Assembly (NCBI GenBank): GCA_021234155.1 | Contig: JAJEKV010000022.1 | Location: 10,418,837-10,482,836, forward strand | Reading direction: 5' to 3' | DNA from: Isoetes taiwanensis | Lineage: Eukaryota; Streptophyta; Lycopodiopsida; Isoetales; Isoetaceae | DNA: 64,000 bases | Shown here: piece after piece, positions 33,263-44,656 of the stretch | Position numbering within the stretch: the first letter of the stretch is position 1 | Layout: each line of letters starts with the position of its first letter | Program-made: the position numbers and the translations under genes | Notes under the pieces: model-generated | What the model was told of the DNA's origin: nothing | The model's database searches: none | The model's input: the letters and a program-made list of their open reading frames with translations, nothing else

Positions 33263-35125
33263 TGTGATGGAAAAAATGTTTTGAGCTTTTTAAGAAGCCA
33301 TCAATTTCTTAGTTTATGCCTACTGTTGGAGCATGATCCGACCACTAAGAAAATTAAGTTGGTGGTAAATGGTAGCAAATTTATGGAGGTAAATATGTTT
33401 ATAGCATAGGTAGTCCATGCTAATACTAGTTACTACTAACCGTGAGACGGACTGGTATTTCATATATTGATCTCTGATTCATTAAACCGAGTTCCTAGAC
33501 GATAGGTTGTACATAAAACAAAGGGGTGAATAACAGGCCAGCATAACCCTTTTGTAAACTGCTTAATGGCCGGTTTTTTGGTTAGATTATGCAATCATAG
33601 TTGTTTGTTAGGATATTGTAATATAAGTCCTTATGTGACACTAAGACCAGATTGATTTTTTGTTTATAAATGTTACTAAAGTAATGTGATTAACTGAATT
33701 GTTAGACCGTACATGCTTAGTAGATTATCGGACATCAAGAGCAAAGGGTACATTAGGTGAAGGGCGAAGAGCCAAGAATCACCTATTGTACCTTTTGGCC
33801 CTTGGGTCGTTACCGAGTCTATCGCTAACGTTCTCATGATTGGCAGCAGGTACGTGGTGATTCTTCTCCTAATGTGTCTTCTTTGATGTTATGGTGTATG
33901 GTCAGTCGAAACGGATGTACTAGGTCTAAGTGAGGCAATCTAATGGAAGGACTTAACTTGCTACAAAGGTTAAGTCAATTTTTTGGATAATCAATAGGAC
34001 AAAAGCAGTGGCAAAAGATATTTGCACTTTTGGTATGACTTCTGAAATTATGATTATGAGGTTCTAAATGCTGTTACACAAGTAGAAAAGAACTGCAGAA
34101 CATGTCATTAATGACATTCGTACAGGTAATAGAACCTTCTCTAATATATATGATACTCAAGTTGTATGAGTTGACAGCATAATGCATTGGAAATTGTACG
34201 AAATTGGTTAAGCAGATTAAACCTTACTTTATGGTATGTTTTCTGATATATTCAGAGCAGATTTTGTATGAAAAGACGTGCTGGAATGTTTGCACAGTAC
34301 TATGACAATTTAAATCTATGCTCTAAGTTTAATATGAGTTAATGTGCTCTCAGTGTTGTTTTAGTAACTGATACCATGTGTTGGTTTAATTGGAATATCG
34401 CATTGCTGGTACAGTCTTTGTTGCTACTGTTTCTTTCAAAAAAAACCTTATGGCTAAGACATAAGTGGTCAGGGAAATAATAATGTAGTATAGCAAAGCT
34501 ACTAAACAGTCGTCATGCAGGGAGATGTTAAAAACAAACCATAGTGTTCAAGGTTGTAAAAACCTCCCTTTGTCATTGGTAACAGGATGTATAATATTCT
34601 AAAAGATGAGCATAGTCTACATTGTGTTGAATGTAAAGATGATAAGGTCATTTATTCTTAGTGTAATATCTGTGAAAAAGATATTCCTTTTCTTTTTTGA
34701 AGGAAGTCCCCAAGATTATTTCATCTGCTGTAAATTGAGAATCATATAGCAATTTGAAAAGGTCTTAAAAATAAGAAGGTGTTTTAAGGTCAGGGAGACC
34801 ATTCATTTATTAAACCAAAATAACCCATGTCTGAGGTATTATTGGTAGTATCTACAAAAGATGTTCATAGCTACAGCAATAGTGACTAGGGTATTAATAA
34901 TATGGTACAGCTGGGTCACTATACGTGGTATATACTTTGTATTGTTGGTGGCTAACCTTAATGGCCAAAGTTTTGACTAGAGATGTAATTGGTGAACCTG
35001 TTACCCATAGACTGGTGTACCAGACTATGTTCTGCTAGATCATAGGATGGAATGATTAGACTACGGAGGGATTAACCAAAGTAGTCAGATGGGCTAGTAG
35101 GATTGTTGTCCGAACTAGTTTTGTC
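33263..35125. other. Intron-like or intergenic AT-rich sequence
   Basis: Nothing coding was recognised. It contains copy B of a dispersed repeat at 33765-33850. It may include intron sequence of the RGG exon's gene. Confidence 0.35.
33765..33850. repeat. Dispersed repeat, copy B
   Basis: Contains 'attgtaccttttggccctt' then 'gttaccgagtctatcgctaa', matching copy A at 10908-10999. 'gcgttagcaatag' near 38718 resembles its reverse complement, so a third diverged copy is possible. Confidence 0.55.
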
Positions 35126-35127
35126 CC

Positions 35128-36310
35128 CCTTTTTTTTTTTTTTTTGAAGGACGACAATCTATTATCAAGGAATATCAAGATACATACAAGGGACCTGTGA
35201 CATGGGACTCAAAACCTAGAGGACGAGATGGTCCACTAAGCAACCTAAACACAGTACATAATGATACTCCTTGTGCCACCTTGAGGCGTTTAATGGCCTC
35301 AACACAATCAACATGTTCTGCAACATCGGGATGATCATCAACAGACATCAAGTTATCATGCCATTGAATAGAACGAGGCAGGATAGCCTCGTGAGATGAC
35401 ATAACCAACTTCTTCCTCGCTGCCTTCTTCCAATTGACCTGTTGCCATGACTCTTTAGCGCACTGAAGATTAGGACCATCAGCCATAACAACCTCAAAAC
35501 ATGAGAAGCAGAAGCAACAACGGGGAGAGTGGTAGGAACTATAGCTGCAGTTGACGGTGCTAAGGACGACACCATTGGAACTGTGTGTAGAGCATCTTCC
35601 ATAGCCGAGGAATGCAAGACAACTAGTAAAGGTTGATCATGAATAGATGAAGAAATAATAGTAGGAGCTTATACCTGAGAAGAATGTTGAACAGATGCCT
35701 GAGATGCACGAGTACCTCGATGAAAGCTAGAAAAAGCCTCCTTATCAGGAAACAAACGGGCTAATTCTGGACCATTCAAAAGCTTAAGATCCAACTTCTT
35801 ATACTAAGGCCTGCTCTTCACAACTACACAATCTGGCAAAGGTGAGTCCACAGGCATAGAAACACAAATCCTTGGACCATTCATAATGGAGTGTGAGATA
35901 TGAACCCTAAGTCTTGTTGCAGTTGCAACTAAAAATTGATGAGCCATTAGATCAGGAAGAAGATTAGGTAACGAGAACCAGCAAGGCATCTTTAATGCAC
36001 GGACTGTATCTGGTGTAAAGCCAGGAGAGTAATACTGGTACATTATATATTCCCCACCAAGTGGATCAATCCCTCTTGATACCAAAGAGTCAACTGCATC
36101 ACTACTTTCAAACATAATGAGACCAAAGCTTTTTGCCAACAACTTGATGGACTGGAAAGGAGGAAGTTGAAGGCGTCTCAGAAGCCGAGACAACCAAACA
36201 TGGAACCGTGAAAAATCTAAATAGCCACCAGTAAAATACCCAAGAACTGCACAAAAAGATAAGTTCTCAGCACACTTAATATGAGCTTGATGGTCTACCT
36301 CAACCACAGG
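35128..36310 (-). mobile_element. LINE ORF1 (DUF4283-like) fragment with poly-A
   Basis: The minus frame 36307-35804 reads AVLGYFTGGYLDFSRFHVWL, SIKLLAKSFGLIMFESSDAV, GIDPLGG, MPCWFSLPNLLPDLMAHQFL and ends RICVSMPVDSPLPDCVVVK. The order (a 'lvGyf' start, F-F aromatic block, W-x-L-P block, R-xCVxxD-PLP end) is that of DUF4283, found in ORF1 of plant LINEs. Further frames follow down to about 35175. The plus-strand poly-T run at 35128-35145 is the poly-A end of this minus element. There is no endonuclease or reverse transcriptase between ORF1 and the poly-A, so most of the element is missing. No target-site duplication was found. Confidence 0.65.
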
Positions 36311-36406
36311 AATACCAACTTACAAATCTAGGAGGATTATTGAAAACTTTCCAACTAAAAATCAAAATTTGAGATTGTTTTCCTTTTCGCTGAAGCATGA
36401 TGATGT

Positions 36407-36462
36407 GCATTGAAGCATGTTTAACTACTTCAATGCACAATTAAGTTTAAACATGCTTCAAA
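36407..36462. repeat. Imperfect inverted repeat
   Basis: Arms 'ttgaagcatgtttaa' and 'tttaaacatgcttcaa' flank a centre that contains 'cttcaatgca'. It can form a hairpin. No MITE termini were recognised. Confidence 0.75.
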
Positions 36463-37590
36463 TTTGATTTGATATTTTTTACACCTGATAATGGTTTAAG
36501 ATCCTAAGATTTTTAATTTTTAGCTTAAAAGTTAATTACAATGAGTACTATGATCAACAATTTGAAGTTCAACATACAAGGACGGGTCTTTTTCCACAAC
36601 ATTATTGCTAAGTGCTACCAATACATCTAAAACAAAGTAAATTAACTATTTTTCCATGCTCAAGCAACCATTGAACCTCACTAAAAACAATGTAATAGCA
36701 ATGGCTCTTACTATTAGAATAATAAGATATCTAACTTTGTGGGCACAAATAATATTTGCAACATTTAAACAACTCTTCAAAGTTGTACAATAGATGCTTT
36801 TTGAATAGTGGACAAAATTCAAACCAAAGTGACTCCATAATGTCTCCTTCATTGATGCTTAACAAATGAGAATTGCATGCAAAGAGGGATGAATGTATAG
36901 TTGGTAATCTCGCCCGCTACTTAAGTGCCCAGTTATTGCCCATCTTGCAGGCCCATGATACTGTGAGTGATGTTGTAAGAAAAAACAAAAATTGTTTTAT
37001 TTTAGAAGGACTTGCATGGGTATGTGGGAAAATTTTGTGGGCATGTGGGGGCATGTAAAACAAAGGTGTCCCTCTATTTTGACCATACAATAATTGTTTT
37101 AGAACCAGAATACAAGTTTAGAAGCCACTGTCAGGACCTATAGTTCCTAGTTGGGGTAATGTTCGATTCCTGTTCGAAAAAAAAAAAGAAGAGAAATTGC
37201 ATTTGGGAGGTGTTTGGGGTTAGTTTGCATGATGTGAAGTAATCATAGGGTCCCCCCGGGTGGCGCAAGACAAAAGGAGGAAAAAGGCGACATGGCAAAG
37301 ATCCAAAATATACAACCCGATTATGAAGTGCCCATAAAATAGTTAACATTTAGTATGCATAAAGTAGTTAACATTTCCTATTCATTGGTAAATATGTACA
37401 ATGTTAGAGAGTTGATATGTTTATTTATTTAAATCTACGTCATATAGATTTACAACGTGACAAATAGGACATGACGGAAGCGAGCTTTCTACAAGATAAT
37501 ATATCATATAAATACATGATGTAATGGAGTAATCAATAATAAGTGTAAGCTTTGATTAATTTTTAGTTTTTAATGTGCATTTATTGCAAG
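36463..37590. other. Spacer
   Basis: AT-rich. An A-run with 'gttcgattcctgttcg' at about 37160-37190 has a box-B look but no box A. Nothing else is supported. Confidence 0.35.
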
Positions 37591-37593
37591 CAG

Positions 37594-37671
37594 AGCCCAG
37601 TCAATAAAGACGAATATGTTGAAGAGTATACTGGAGAACTTATATCGCATCGGGAAGCTGGTAAACGAGGG
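37594..37671 (+). pseudogene. Orphan SET-domain exon, E(z)/CLF-type
   Basis: After the acceptor-like 'tgcaagcag', the plus strand reads SPVNKDEYVEEYTGELISHR and then EAGKRG. This is the start of the catalytic SET domain of the Polycomb H3K27 methyltransferase E(z) (CLF/SWN in plants), where the usual phrase is EYTGELIS-HREADKRG. The Asp of EADKRG is Gly here. The match stops at 37671, where the family continues into a Lys-Ile-Tyr-Asp-Arg segment in the same or next exon, and the frame here turns to unrelated sequence. No other SET, CXC or SANT exon was found nearby. An isolated duplicated exon or gene remnant is the likely explanation. Confidence 0.65.
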
Positions 37672-38519
37672 ACGTGGACATTTACTTGGACATGGTGTTA
37701 GCCCATCCAGTCATTTGGATAGATAAGAGTAACAACTCTTTCCATTCACCTGGTTTAGATCGTGATCTCATAAATCGCGCCAACCATTTATGACAATCAC
37801 TAGCCTCACCCATAAGGGCGCAATCAGAAATATCTAAAGATTCTAATCACAATCCTTAAACATCAATTTCATACCAAACAAGAGGTAACTAATTTGCAAT
37901 TTTCTCCTCGCCTCCTCTTCCAATTGTTACGAATGATATGTTCTTCCTGAAAATTTTGTCGCGTCCATTTCCACATTGCTTCATTATTTTTGTCATATAT
38001 GTTGGACAGAGCTCGTTTGCCCAAAGGTCCTTAGCTTTTTTTTTTTTGTATTTTTTGACCCCCCTTCGTTGGCACACATGGCAGTCTATAGTTGTTACGA
38101 CAGGACTAGCATGTTTTACTTAGTGTTGCTTTGCCATTTTTGCTTCTTTCAATTTCGTATTTGATTTTGCCTTGGTTTTTGGGCCTGGTTTGTTTCTATA
38201 TGTAGCTGCTCCATTTTATGTTGCATTGGTTCCTTTTTTGTGGTGGGTCATCATAGTTAGTTTGGTTTGTCATATTCCCTTGCTAAGATTTCATTCATGC
38301 CACTTTGCCCCAGTTTGCACCTTTTATAGGGGTTTTTTGTTGTTTCTCGTGGTCATCTTTTGAGGGCCTATACACATTCTTGTGTCATATATTTTCAGTT
38401 TCTCATCAATACCTTTGGGTGCCGATTAGAAGTGTGCATCTCTTTCCTCCATCCATTTCATTTTAACTCATGTTCGTCTCTTTTTGCCCTGCATTTTGTT
38501 CCCACAGTATTCTGACATA

Positions 38520-38605
38520 TTATCTCTTGAAGCATCTTAGTTCTTCATTATTTCTGGCATATTATCTCTTGCAACATCTTAGCTCTCCTTGGTTTTCAAT
38601 TCTCT
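38520..38605. repeat. Two-copy tandem duplication
   Basis: 'catattatctcttg(a/c)a(g/a)catcttag' occurs twice, about 45 bp apart. Confidence 0.8.
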
Positions 38606-38668
38606 TCTTTAAATTCATTGTTCCATATAATTTCTTTTCTTTCAGTTGAGGTAGATTCCTGTTCTATC

Positions 38669-38720
38669 GGCCACTTGTTAGTATCATAGGACCCATCCTA
38701 GGAATGCCACGGTTTTATTG
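38669..38720. repeat. Dispersed repeat shared with 43905-43950
   Basis: 'ccacttgttagtatcata' followed by 'acccatcctaggaatg' occurs here and again at 43910-43945 with one mismatch. It may be the terminal part of a longer element. Confidence 0.7.
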
Positions 38721-38870
38721 CGTTAGCAATAGAACCGACATTCCTTGAATGGGGACGCCTTTCCTCGCCTCTCCTATTTATACTGCTTCATTCTTCTTTT
38801 CCAAACATCGTCATTCTCTTGAGCTCCTTTTCATTCTTTCTCTTTTGCCTCCACAAGTTTCCTGCCCACC

Positions 38871-39250
38871 CACTACAAGAGAATGACTGTTTATTGTCAA
38901 AAAAAGCGTCAGACTGTCTAGAGAGATTTTTGCCTGACGTTTACGCTAACGAATAAACTGACGATTATTTTTCTGACGCTTTTTCTGACGCTTTTACGTC
39001 AGATATTTCGTCTGATTAAGTGTCAGAAAGTATACGTCAGGTTATGCGTCACATAAATCGTCAGAAATGTAGCGTCAGAAAAAGCGTCAAAAAATACGTC
39101 AAAATAGGCGTCAGAAACAGCATCAGAAAAAGCGTCAAGAAAAGCGTCAGCAATAACGTCAAAAAAGGCGTCAGATGTTTCGTTAGATTTTGTGTCACAT
39201 TTAGCATTAGAAAATGCGCCAGATCATTGGTCAGAAGATAACACTATTAC
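38871..39250 (+). mobile_element. CACTA-type transposon terminus with subterminal repeats
   Basis: CACTACAAGAGAATGACTG begins at 38871 and matches the consensus terminal inverted repeat of plant CACTA (En/Spm) elements. It is followed by more than twenty copies of (A)GCGTCAGAAA and its reverse complement TCTGACGC, the kind of subterminal motif array that element-encoded proteins bind. The motif changes from mixed to mostly plus orientation near 39010. The opposite terminus was not found within 7 kb, so this may be a solo end or short derivative. Confidence 0.65.
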
Positions 39251-40120
39251 AATTTTAGTCATAACATTTCATCCAAGAGTATGTTTTAGATGGACTTTGA
39301 TGTTTTGAAAAGCTATCTTCCCCTAAAACTTGTTGATCCTTAACTGAATCTGTAAATTTCCATCTCTAGCTAGTATTGTAGGTTTGAGCTGCGACACAAG
39401 GGCTAGATATAGCACTTGTGGAGCTCATGCTGTTATGAGAGGTCTAGAACTCCCATATCACATGCTCAAAATACTAGAGTTGTATATTTTCTGGAGCTCT
39501 TTGCATAGCTCTCAGAAATCCCGCTGAGCTACACACAGCTCAAAAACTACACATGATTTTATAATTCTAAGGGGGTTCTTATTTTCCCTCAAGTTTGTAG
39601 AAGCCAATGAGTGGGTACCATATAAAGTTTAAAATGATGATATGCCTAAAAAACTAAATATTGGGTGCATAATTTGCCAAATAAGTATAATGTCTTGTTT
39701 GATGGGCTTGACTTTGAGAAAATGATAAGACTTGAAATGCATCCATGTTCTTAGATTGCCTAAAATGCAGGGCACTAGCCATATTTGTTAGTAGCTAAAG
39801 GCTTAAGGGGCTAATTGGTGAATATCTATAGATTTGAGGTATTAGAAATTATTATGATTTTGTGCAAATAACTTGGTAGGTATCCTTTGGACTAAGCAAA
39901 AATTACATGTATAGGTCACTTCGTAGGGCTTAAACCATGGTTCGAAATTAGGGAGGTTACTCCCCTAAAAATCCAGTTTACTTGGTTAAAAACCGATTAA
40001 TAATATTAAAGTCGGAACCTAGTTCCGGCCAAAAAAATATATGGAAGGCAAATGGCCTTTTCCTTGCCACGTATACCAGCATTTATCCGTTTAAAATTTG
40101 AGGTGGCGGATTTTTTTTAT
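39251..40120. other. Spacer, nothing recognised
   Basis: AT-rich; no supported feature. Confidence 0.4.
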
Positions 40121-40596
40121 ATGATATAATATACTATTTTTCCATTTTGCCATATTTCACTTTTTTTCCCCCGTTTCTTCCTCTATTTTGTTTTTTCCTT
40201 TCCCTCGTTTTCAATTTAGGGTTTTTCATTTCGATCCTTTTCATCTTCATTCAAGCAACAAACCAATGTAAGGTTCACGTCAGACGCGTTCTTTGAAGTA
40301 CCTACCCTCATCGACACAGGACGTACAATACGTATGGATAGAAAACGTGTACCTTTCTTTTTTGATTTTTGGATTGGTTTACATACGCGTACATAACGTA
40401 TTGTTACGTAACGTAACGTAACATACCATACGTACAATACGTATGGTAAAATAACGTGTTTAAATTTTTTCCCCCCTAAAACCCCTTTATTTCTCGCTTT
40501 TTTTCCCTTTTCTTTGAATATTAGTCGAATTAATAAAGGAAACCCTAAATATTATCGAAACCTAACCTAAATTTGCTCGAACTGCCACTATTGCAT
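40121..40596 (+). promoter_or_regulatory. Likely promoter and 5' leader of the membrane-protein gene
   Basis: A TATA-like 'gatataatatac' lies near 40123, followed by long pyrimidine-rich stretches (40135-40250 and 40465-40515), as in many plant 5' leaders, and 'aaaccctaaat' near 40540. Within it sits a perfect hairpin (40424-40448). The assignment depends on the weak first exon proposed at 40597. Confidence 0.3.
40424..40448. repeat. Perfect 11-bp inverted repeat with 3-base loop
   Basis: Arms taccatacgta and tacgtatggta are separated by 'caa'. A related half, 'acgtacaatacgtatgg', occurs at 40320-40336, and (TAACG)n copies precede it. Confidence 0.9.
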
Positions 40597-42054
40597 ATGA
40601 GCTCGGCTGCAATGGCGATCTCGAACGGCAGGCTCTGCGGTAGCAAGGAAGATCGACCAAGCACGTCAGTTTGTAAGCAACATGAGTTTTCAGCCATTTC
40701 TTTAGTTTATCAGCTGCTCCACCTTCTGGAATCATATTCACTTGCTTTTTAAGATTTTGCAAGGTAAATAGTATAATCTTTCATTTCCATGGCATGTATT
40801 TTCACACATACTGTTCATTTATTTTCCAGGATAGATAACCAATCATACATGCTGCAGAGGCAATGGTTTTTCTTCATCTATTGCTTGGACTAACTGCCAC
40901 AGCCTACATCATCCACGACTTGGACGAACTGTAATAAATAAACTACTGATCTGGCTCTCCATTATGAATGGCCACTGCTGCAAGGTAATATTTCTACTAT
41001 TTTCTGATATGGAAATAGTGTCTGGCATATCATTCTTTTGAGCAATTTACTGATTTGCTTATTACGGTCACAGATGTATGTATCTCATTGTTAGTTTACG
41101 TTGGAGTGTTGTGTTATGGTTCCCCAGGTGCGTCTATCCTAGTATTAGAATGTAGATCGACTGCCTGCCATAGACAAAGCTATGTAGATAGGTCTGAACT
41201 ACACAATTCAAGAAGAATAGCATTTGGGATTATATTTGGAATATATCATCCATTCGACCAGTCAAGGAGCCAGATCTCTATTGTATTTGCTCTTACTGCT
41301 AACCAGTTGTTTTATCTTATTTTTTCCAAACCTTACATACAGAGGGGGGTGCAGGCTGTCGAGCCCTTCTCCTTATTAGCTGAAGCTGGTGTATTTGCAG
41401 CTGCACTTGGGCTTCTTTTACAAGGTCACCCGTGGCATAATCAGAAAGGAGTAGGCATAACTATGCTTGCTTTCTTATTAACAAGCTTTGCCTATCAGCT
41501 AATGAATGAGTGGTATGCTTTGATGAAGCAATTACTAAGATTGACACCTTCAGACGAGCAATCACTCAAGTTGGGCCTAAAAATGCTTGCAAAGGGACTA
41601 CTTCTTCCATTCATCCCACGGTCCAAATGGTCCAAGTTTATTATACCTCAACCACTTGAGCTACAAACTGGCTTTGTTCCTGTTGTAGCTATGACGCCAT
41701 CACCTGACCTACAGTGCTCGATCCTGGATCACCATCATTGGTTGATCCAAGGATAGCATCATTCAGTCCAGGTCAAAAACCAAGTAATCAAGCAAAACCA
41801 CGGCCACTGGAAGGGAAGAAGACAAAAGGTTCTAAGGCAGATCCAAAATCAACCAAACTAAAAATGTTAAGAGAATCAGCCAAGGCAAGCTTTCCAGGAA
41901 TTAAAAAGGATGTGGAGTCTTCTGGAGCTAATGAGTGCATCATTGTGGCTTGCTTCCATTTCCCAGTTTTGCATGAATGAAGCCCATCATTTATGCAGGT
42001 CTGAAGCAAGAAGATGATGTTGTTGAGGAAAGCAGGCATTTGAAGGATGAATAG
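40597..42054 (+). CDS. Polytopic membrane protein gene, frame broken
   Basis: The main exon lies after 'cggtcacag' at about 41073 and reads to 41720. It contains RRIAFGIIFGIYHPFDQS, hydrophobic segments VFALTANQLFYLIF, FSLLAEAGVFAAALGLLLQ and GVGITMLAFLLTSFAYQLM, then NEWYALMKQLLRL and WSKFIIPQPLEL, suggesting at least three membrane helices and a cytosolic tail. Near 41724 the frame must shift by one base to continue as LDPGSPSLVDPRIASFSPGQ and a basic tail KGSKADPKSTKLKM. A last exon after 'atttatgcag' or 'tctgaag' ends EDDVVEESRHLKDE and TAG at 42054. A first exon MSSAAMAISNGRLCG (40597-40672, donor GTAAGC) and a middle piece at 40850-40983 are possible. Family not recognised. The shift may be a sequence error. 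Confidence 0.45.
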
Positions 42055-42480
42055 CCGCAATGCATATTATGTGCAAAGGAATATTGCTAGATCAGGCTAA
42101 AATCTTTTGCATTCTAGTTAGTTAGAAAATAAATGTTTGAGGTGACTTGGCATGTCTGTTATGCTATGACAAGTGGATTTGAATGTTTTTAATTGTGTAT
42201 ATGCTTCTATTTTCCAGTTTTGCATGAAGCCTATCATTTATGCAGGTCTGAAGCAAGGACATGATGCTGCGGACGATTTCTGGAACGTTGGGCATGGTAA
42301 TAAAATGAAGGCTGCCATTGTTCATTTTGAAGCTTTTTTTTTGTGCAATTTATTCATTTGTATCCCCTGTTAATCTACAAAAGGATAAAATGAGTCTTGC
42401 AACTCCTTCAGGAACACAAGATCGAGCATGGTAAGCAAGGCTGCCATTGTTCATTTTCAAGCCTGACATGCCATTATTTA
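41950..42480. repeat. Duplication of the last-exon region
   Basis: 'cttccatttcccagttttgcatgaa' near 41951 and 'ttctattttccagttttgcatgaa' near 42205 each lead into 'atcatttatgcaggtctgaagcaag'. A further pair, 'ggctgccattgttcattttgaagc' at 42310 and 'ggctgccattgttcattttcaagc' at 42440, follows. Confidence 0.85.
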
Positions 42481-44266
42481 TTTCGTGATCTGACTGTTTA
42501 TTCTCTATCATTGGACAACTCCTTCCATCATTCTAGTAAGTAGCAATGTCTGAGTTACTTTGGTTGTACGTAACTTTGATAAATAAGTCTTCTTTATACT
42601 TAAATTTCTTGCTCAGTTTAGATTTACTTATCGTACATAATGTGTTCCTCAATGCTCCAAAGCTGTAGAGATGTTATATATATGGCTCAATACTCTAAAG
42701 CTGTAGAGATGTTATATGTATGCTGCTGCATTTTAAGAAATTCTGTATGTTGAATATAAGGTTTCATGCTTTGTAAATAACAACAATGCTGCCTCCTAAT
42801 TCTGAGTTTTAATTTGTGTGTGTAGGCTGTGCAGGAGATGGCAAGAGGACCATAGCATTTCAGTTATCTTATTTAAATCAGTATTAACAAGAAGTGGAAG
42901 CATCTTGACATTGCATTCTCTCATATATATTTTCATAGGCGTATGATGTGTTTTTGTGATGTCTTAAAGGGGCTAACTCATCAAAGCTGTGGAATCCATC
43001 TTTACTCCCTCTTTACCTTGAAATGGTGAGAATGCTTTTTATTTTTTGAATTCAGCAAATTCCCGTAGGCTACTTACTAATTATATTGGTTGCAGGTAAT
43101 TGGTGCTTGAATTCCTATGTACAAGCTTGGGCTTATATGTTTGAGTCCTTGTTGCAATCCCTTTGGTGGCATTTTAATGTTGACATGTAACAAAAGTCCT
43201 GGTTCCCTCTTGGTGGCATTTTAAAGATTGTGCGTAGTTTGACATGTAACAGTTACTACTTGAATAAAGAATCTCAAATTTTTCATAGGCAGGGCGCTAT
43301 AGCCTCCGAGATAGTATTTGCTACTCATTTTCTCCTAGGCGTAGCATTGTAGCATCCGAAGCAGCACTAATCGGATGTTTTTTCTCGCGATAGTTTTTTT
43401 GCGGTCGAATCCCAATTGGTCGGCTGTTATTTCTTCCTCGGCGTGGCCTTGGAGCCACCTAGTGCTTTTATATTTTTGATATTTTGCGCTTCGGCACGTG
43501 CCTATGCCTAAAGCTTCTAAACGCTAACGAGTCATTCTCCTTTTCAGGATTTTCATTGCAGGTTGTTTTCTTGCAGTTCTCTCAGTTGTCTGCACCATCA
43601 TGTTGTATATCACCTCACTTCTCGACGGTCGTAGGCTAGTGGCATTCTTCAAGAGCTTTGGCCCTCATTTATAGGGCTTTCCCCAAAACCCCAAAGTGCG
43701 AAAACATCCCTCAAAGAAGCGTTGCCGCAGTTTTTCTCACTTTTGCATCGGCCAAGCAGCAGATAACTCATATGCGTGTTCTCGATGATTGTCTAGTTTT
43801 AGAGCACTCAAATTTTAAGTTTTATCAAAATTCTACCCCGAGTAGGGGGAATACATTTGTACTCAATGATTTTACAAAGCTCAATGAGAACACCACTTAA
43901 CTTCGACCACTTGTTAGTATCATAGAACCCATCCTAGGAATGGGATACAAATAATACGGTTCCCCTCACTCACCCAACTTATTTCAAATACATAATTGTA
44001 ATTTTTCCTTTTTTTTACATAAAAGAGAGTAAGGAGTGATAGACTCCCTTACCTACATTGTATTTTTCCATATCTAGAAGATACTATTTGCAGAAATATA
44101 ATAGGTCTGTGCATCATAAAAGTTATATAGTACAATGCATGAATACAGAACCAATACATAACACGAGACCAAAAGTTCTATTAAGGACCAAAGTTTACAT
44201 TTTGTCCCTAAGTGACCTGGTACATGAACTGCTGGAGTAGAGAAGTTGACAAAACTGTAGTCTTCT
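42481..44266. other. 3' flank and spacer
   Basis: 'ctgtagagatgttatat' is duplicated at 42662-42715. 'ctaggcgtagcattgtagca' and 'ataggcagggcgctatagcc' near 43290-43360 look like diverged copies of a short unit. An ORF at 43658-43900 is unassigned. A dispersed-repeat copy lies at 43910-43945. Confidence 0.4.
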
Positions 44267-44656
44267 TCAATCGATCATGACTGTATCCAGATAGCGTGAC
44301 GAAGCACCCTCGCCAGGGTGACAATGCCCAATGTCAAGAATAAGAACAACAGCAAGTCCAAGCCACCACAAATGGACTCCGGGCCCAGAGGATATGCACT
44401 CATACATCAACCAATAACTTAGCACATGTCCCACGTCATTTAAACCATATTCATCATCATGATCTAAGAATCCAAAGTCACATCTCACATGCATTTCCCA
44501 TGCATATATACCAAGAACAACATAGAACAATGCCAACACTTGCAATGATATCGTAGAGAACAAATCACATTCGTATGCTAACATCTCATGATGTCTAATC
44601 AATAAAAACATGCTAACATAATGCAACCGTGGCATATGATTATGGTTTCCAAGCAT
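44267..44656 (-). CDS. Uncharacterised ORF with two hydrophobic segments
   Basis: A 129-codon minus frame starting MLGNHNHMPRLHYVSMFLLI contains a hydrophobic run SLQVLALFYVVLGIYAW (about residues 37-53) and another LWWLGLAVVLILDIG (about 97-111), with acidic and His-containing loops. It could be a small membrane protein, but there is no family match, no clear start context and no flanking exon. A chance ORF remains possible. Confidence 0.25.
   Translation of the reverse strand: MLGNHNHMPRLHYVSMFLLIRHHEMLAYECDLFSTISLQVLALFYVVLGIYAWEMHVRCDFGFLDHDDEYGLNDVGHVLSYWLMYECISSGPGVHLWWLGLAVVLILDIGHCHPGEGASSRYLDTVMID

Noticed and set aside
37155-37195. tRNA-like box B before an A-run
   Set aside because: No box A at the right distance; the match is a single short motif.
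40562-40762. Minus-strand ORF containing QNLKKQVNMIPEGGAADKLK
   Set aside because: Protein-like, but it overlaps the plus-strand first exon candidate, starts with TTG, and has no acceptor site; direction could not be settled.
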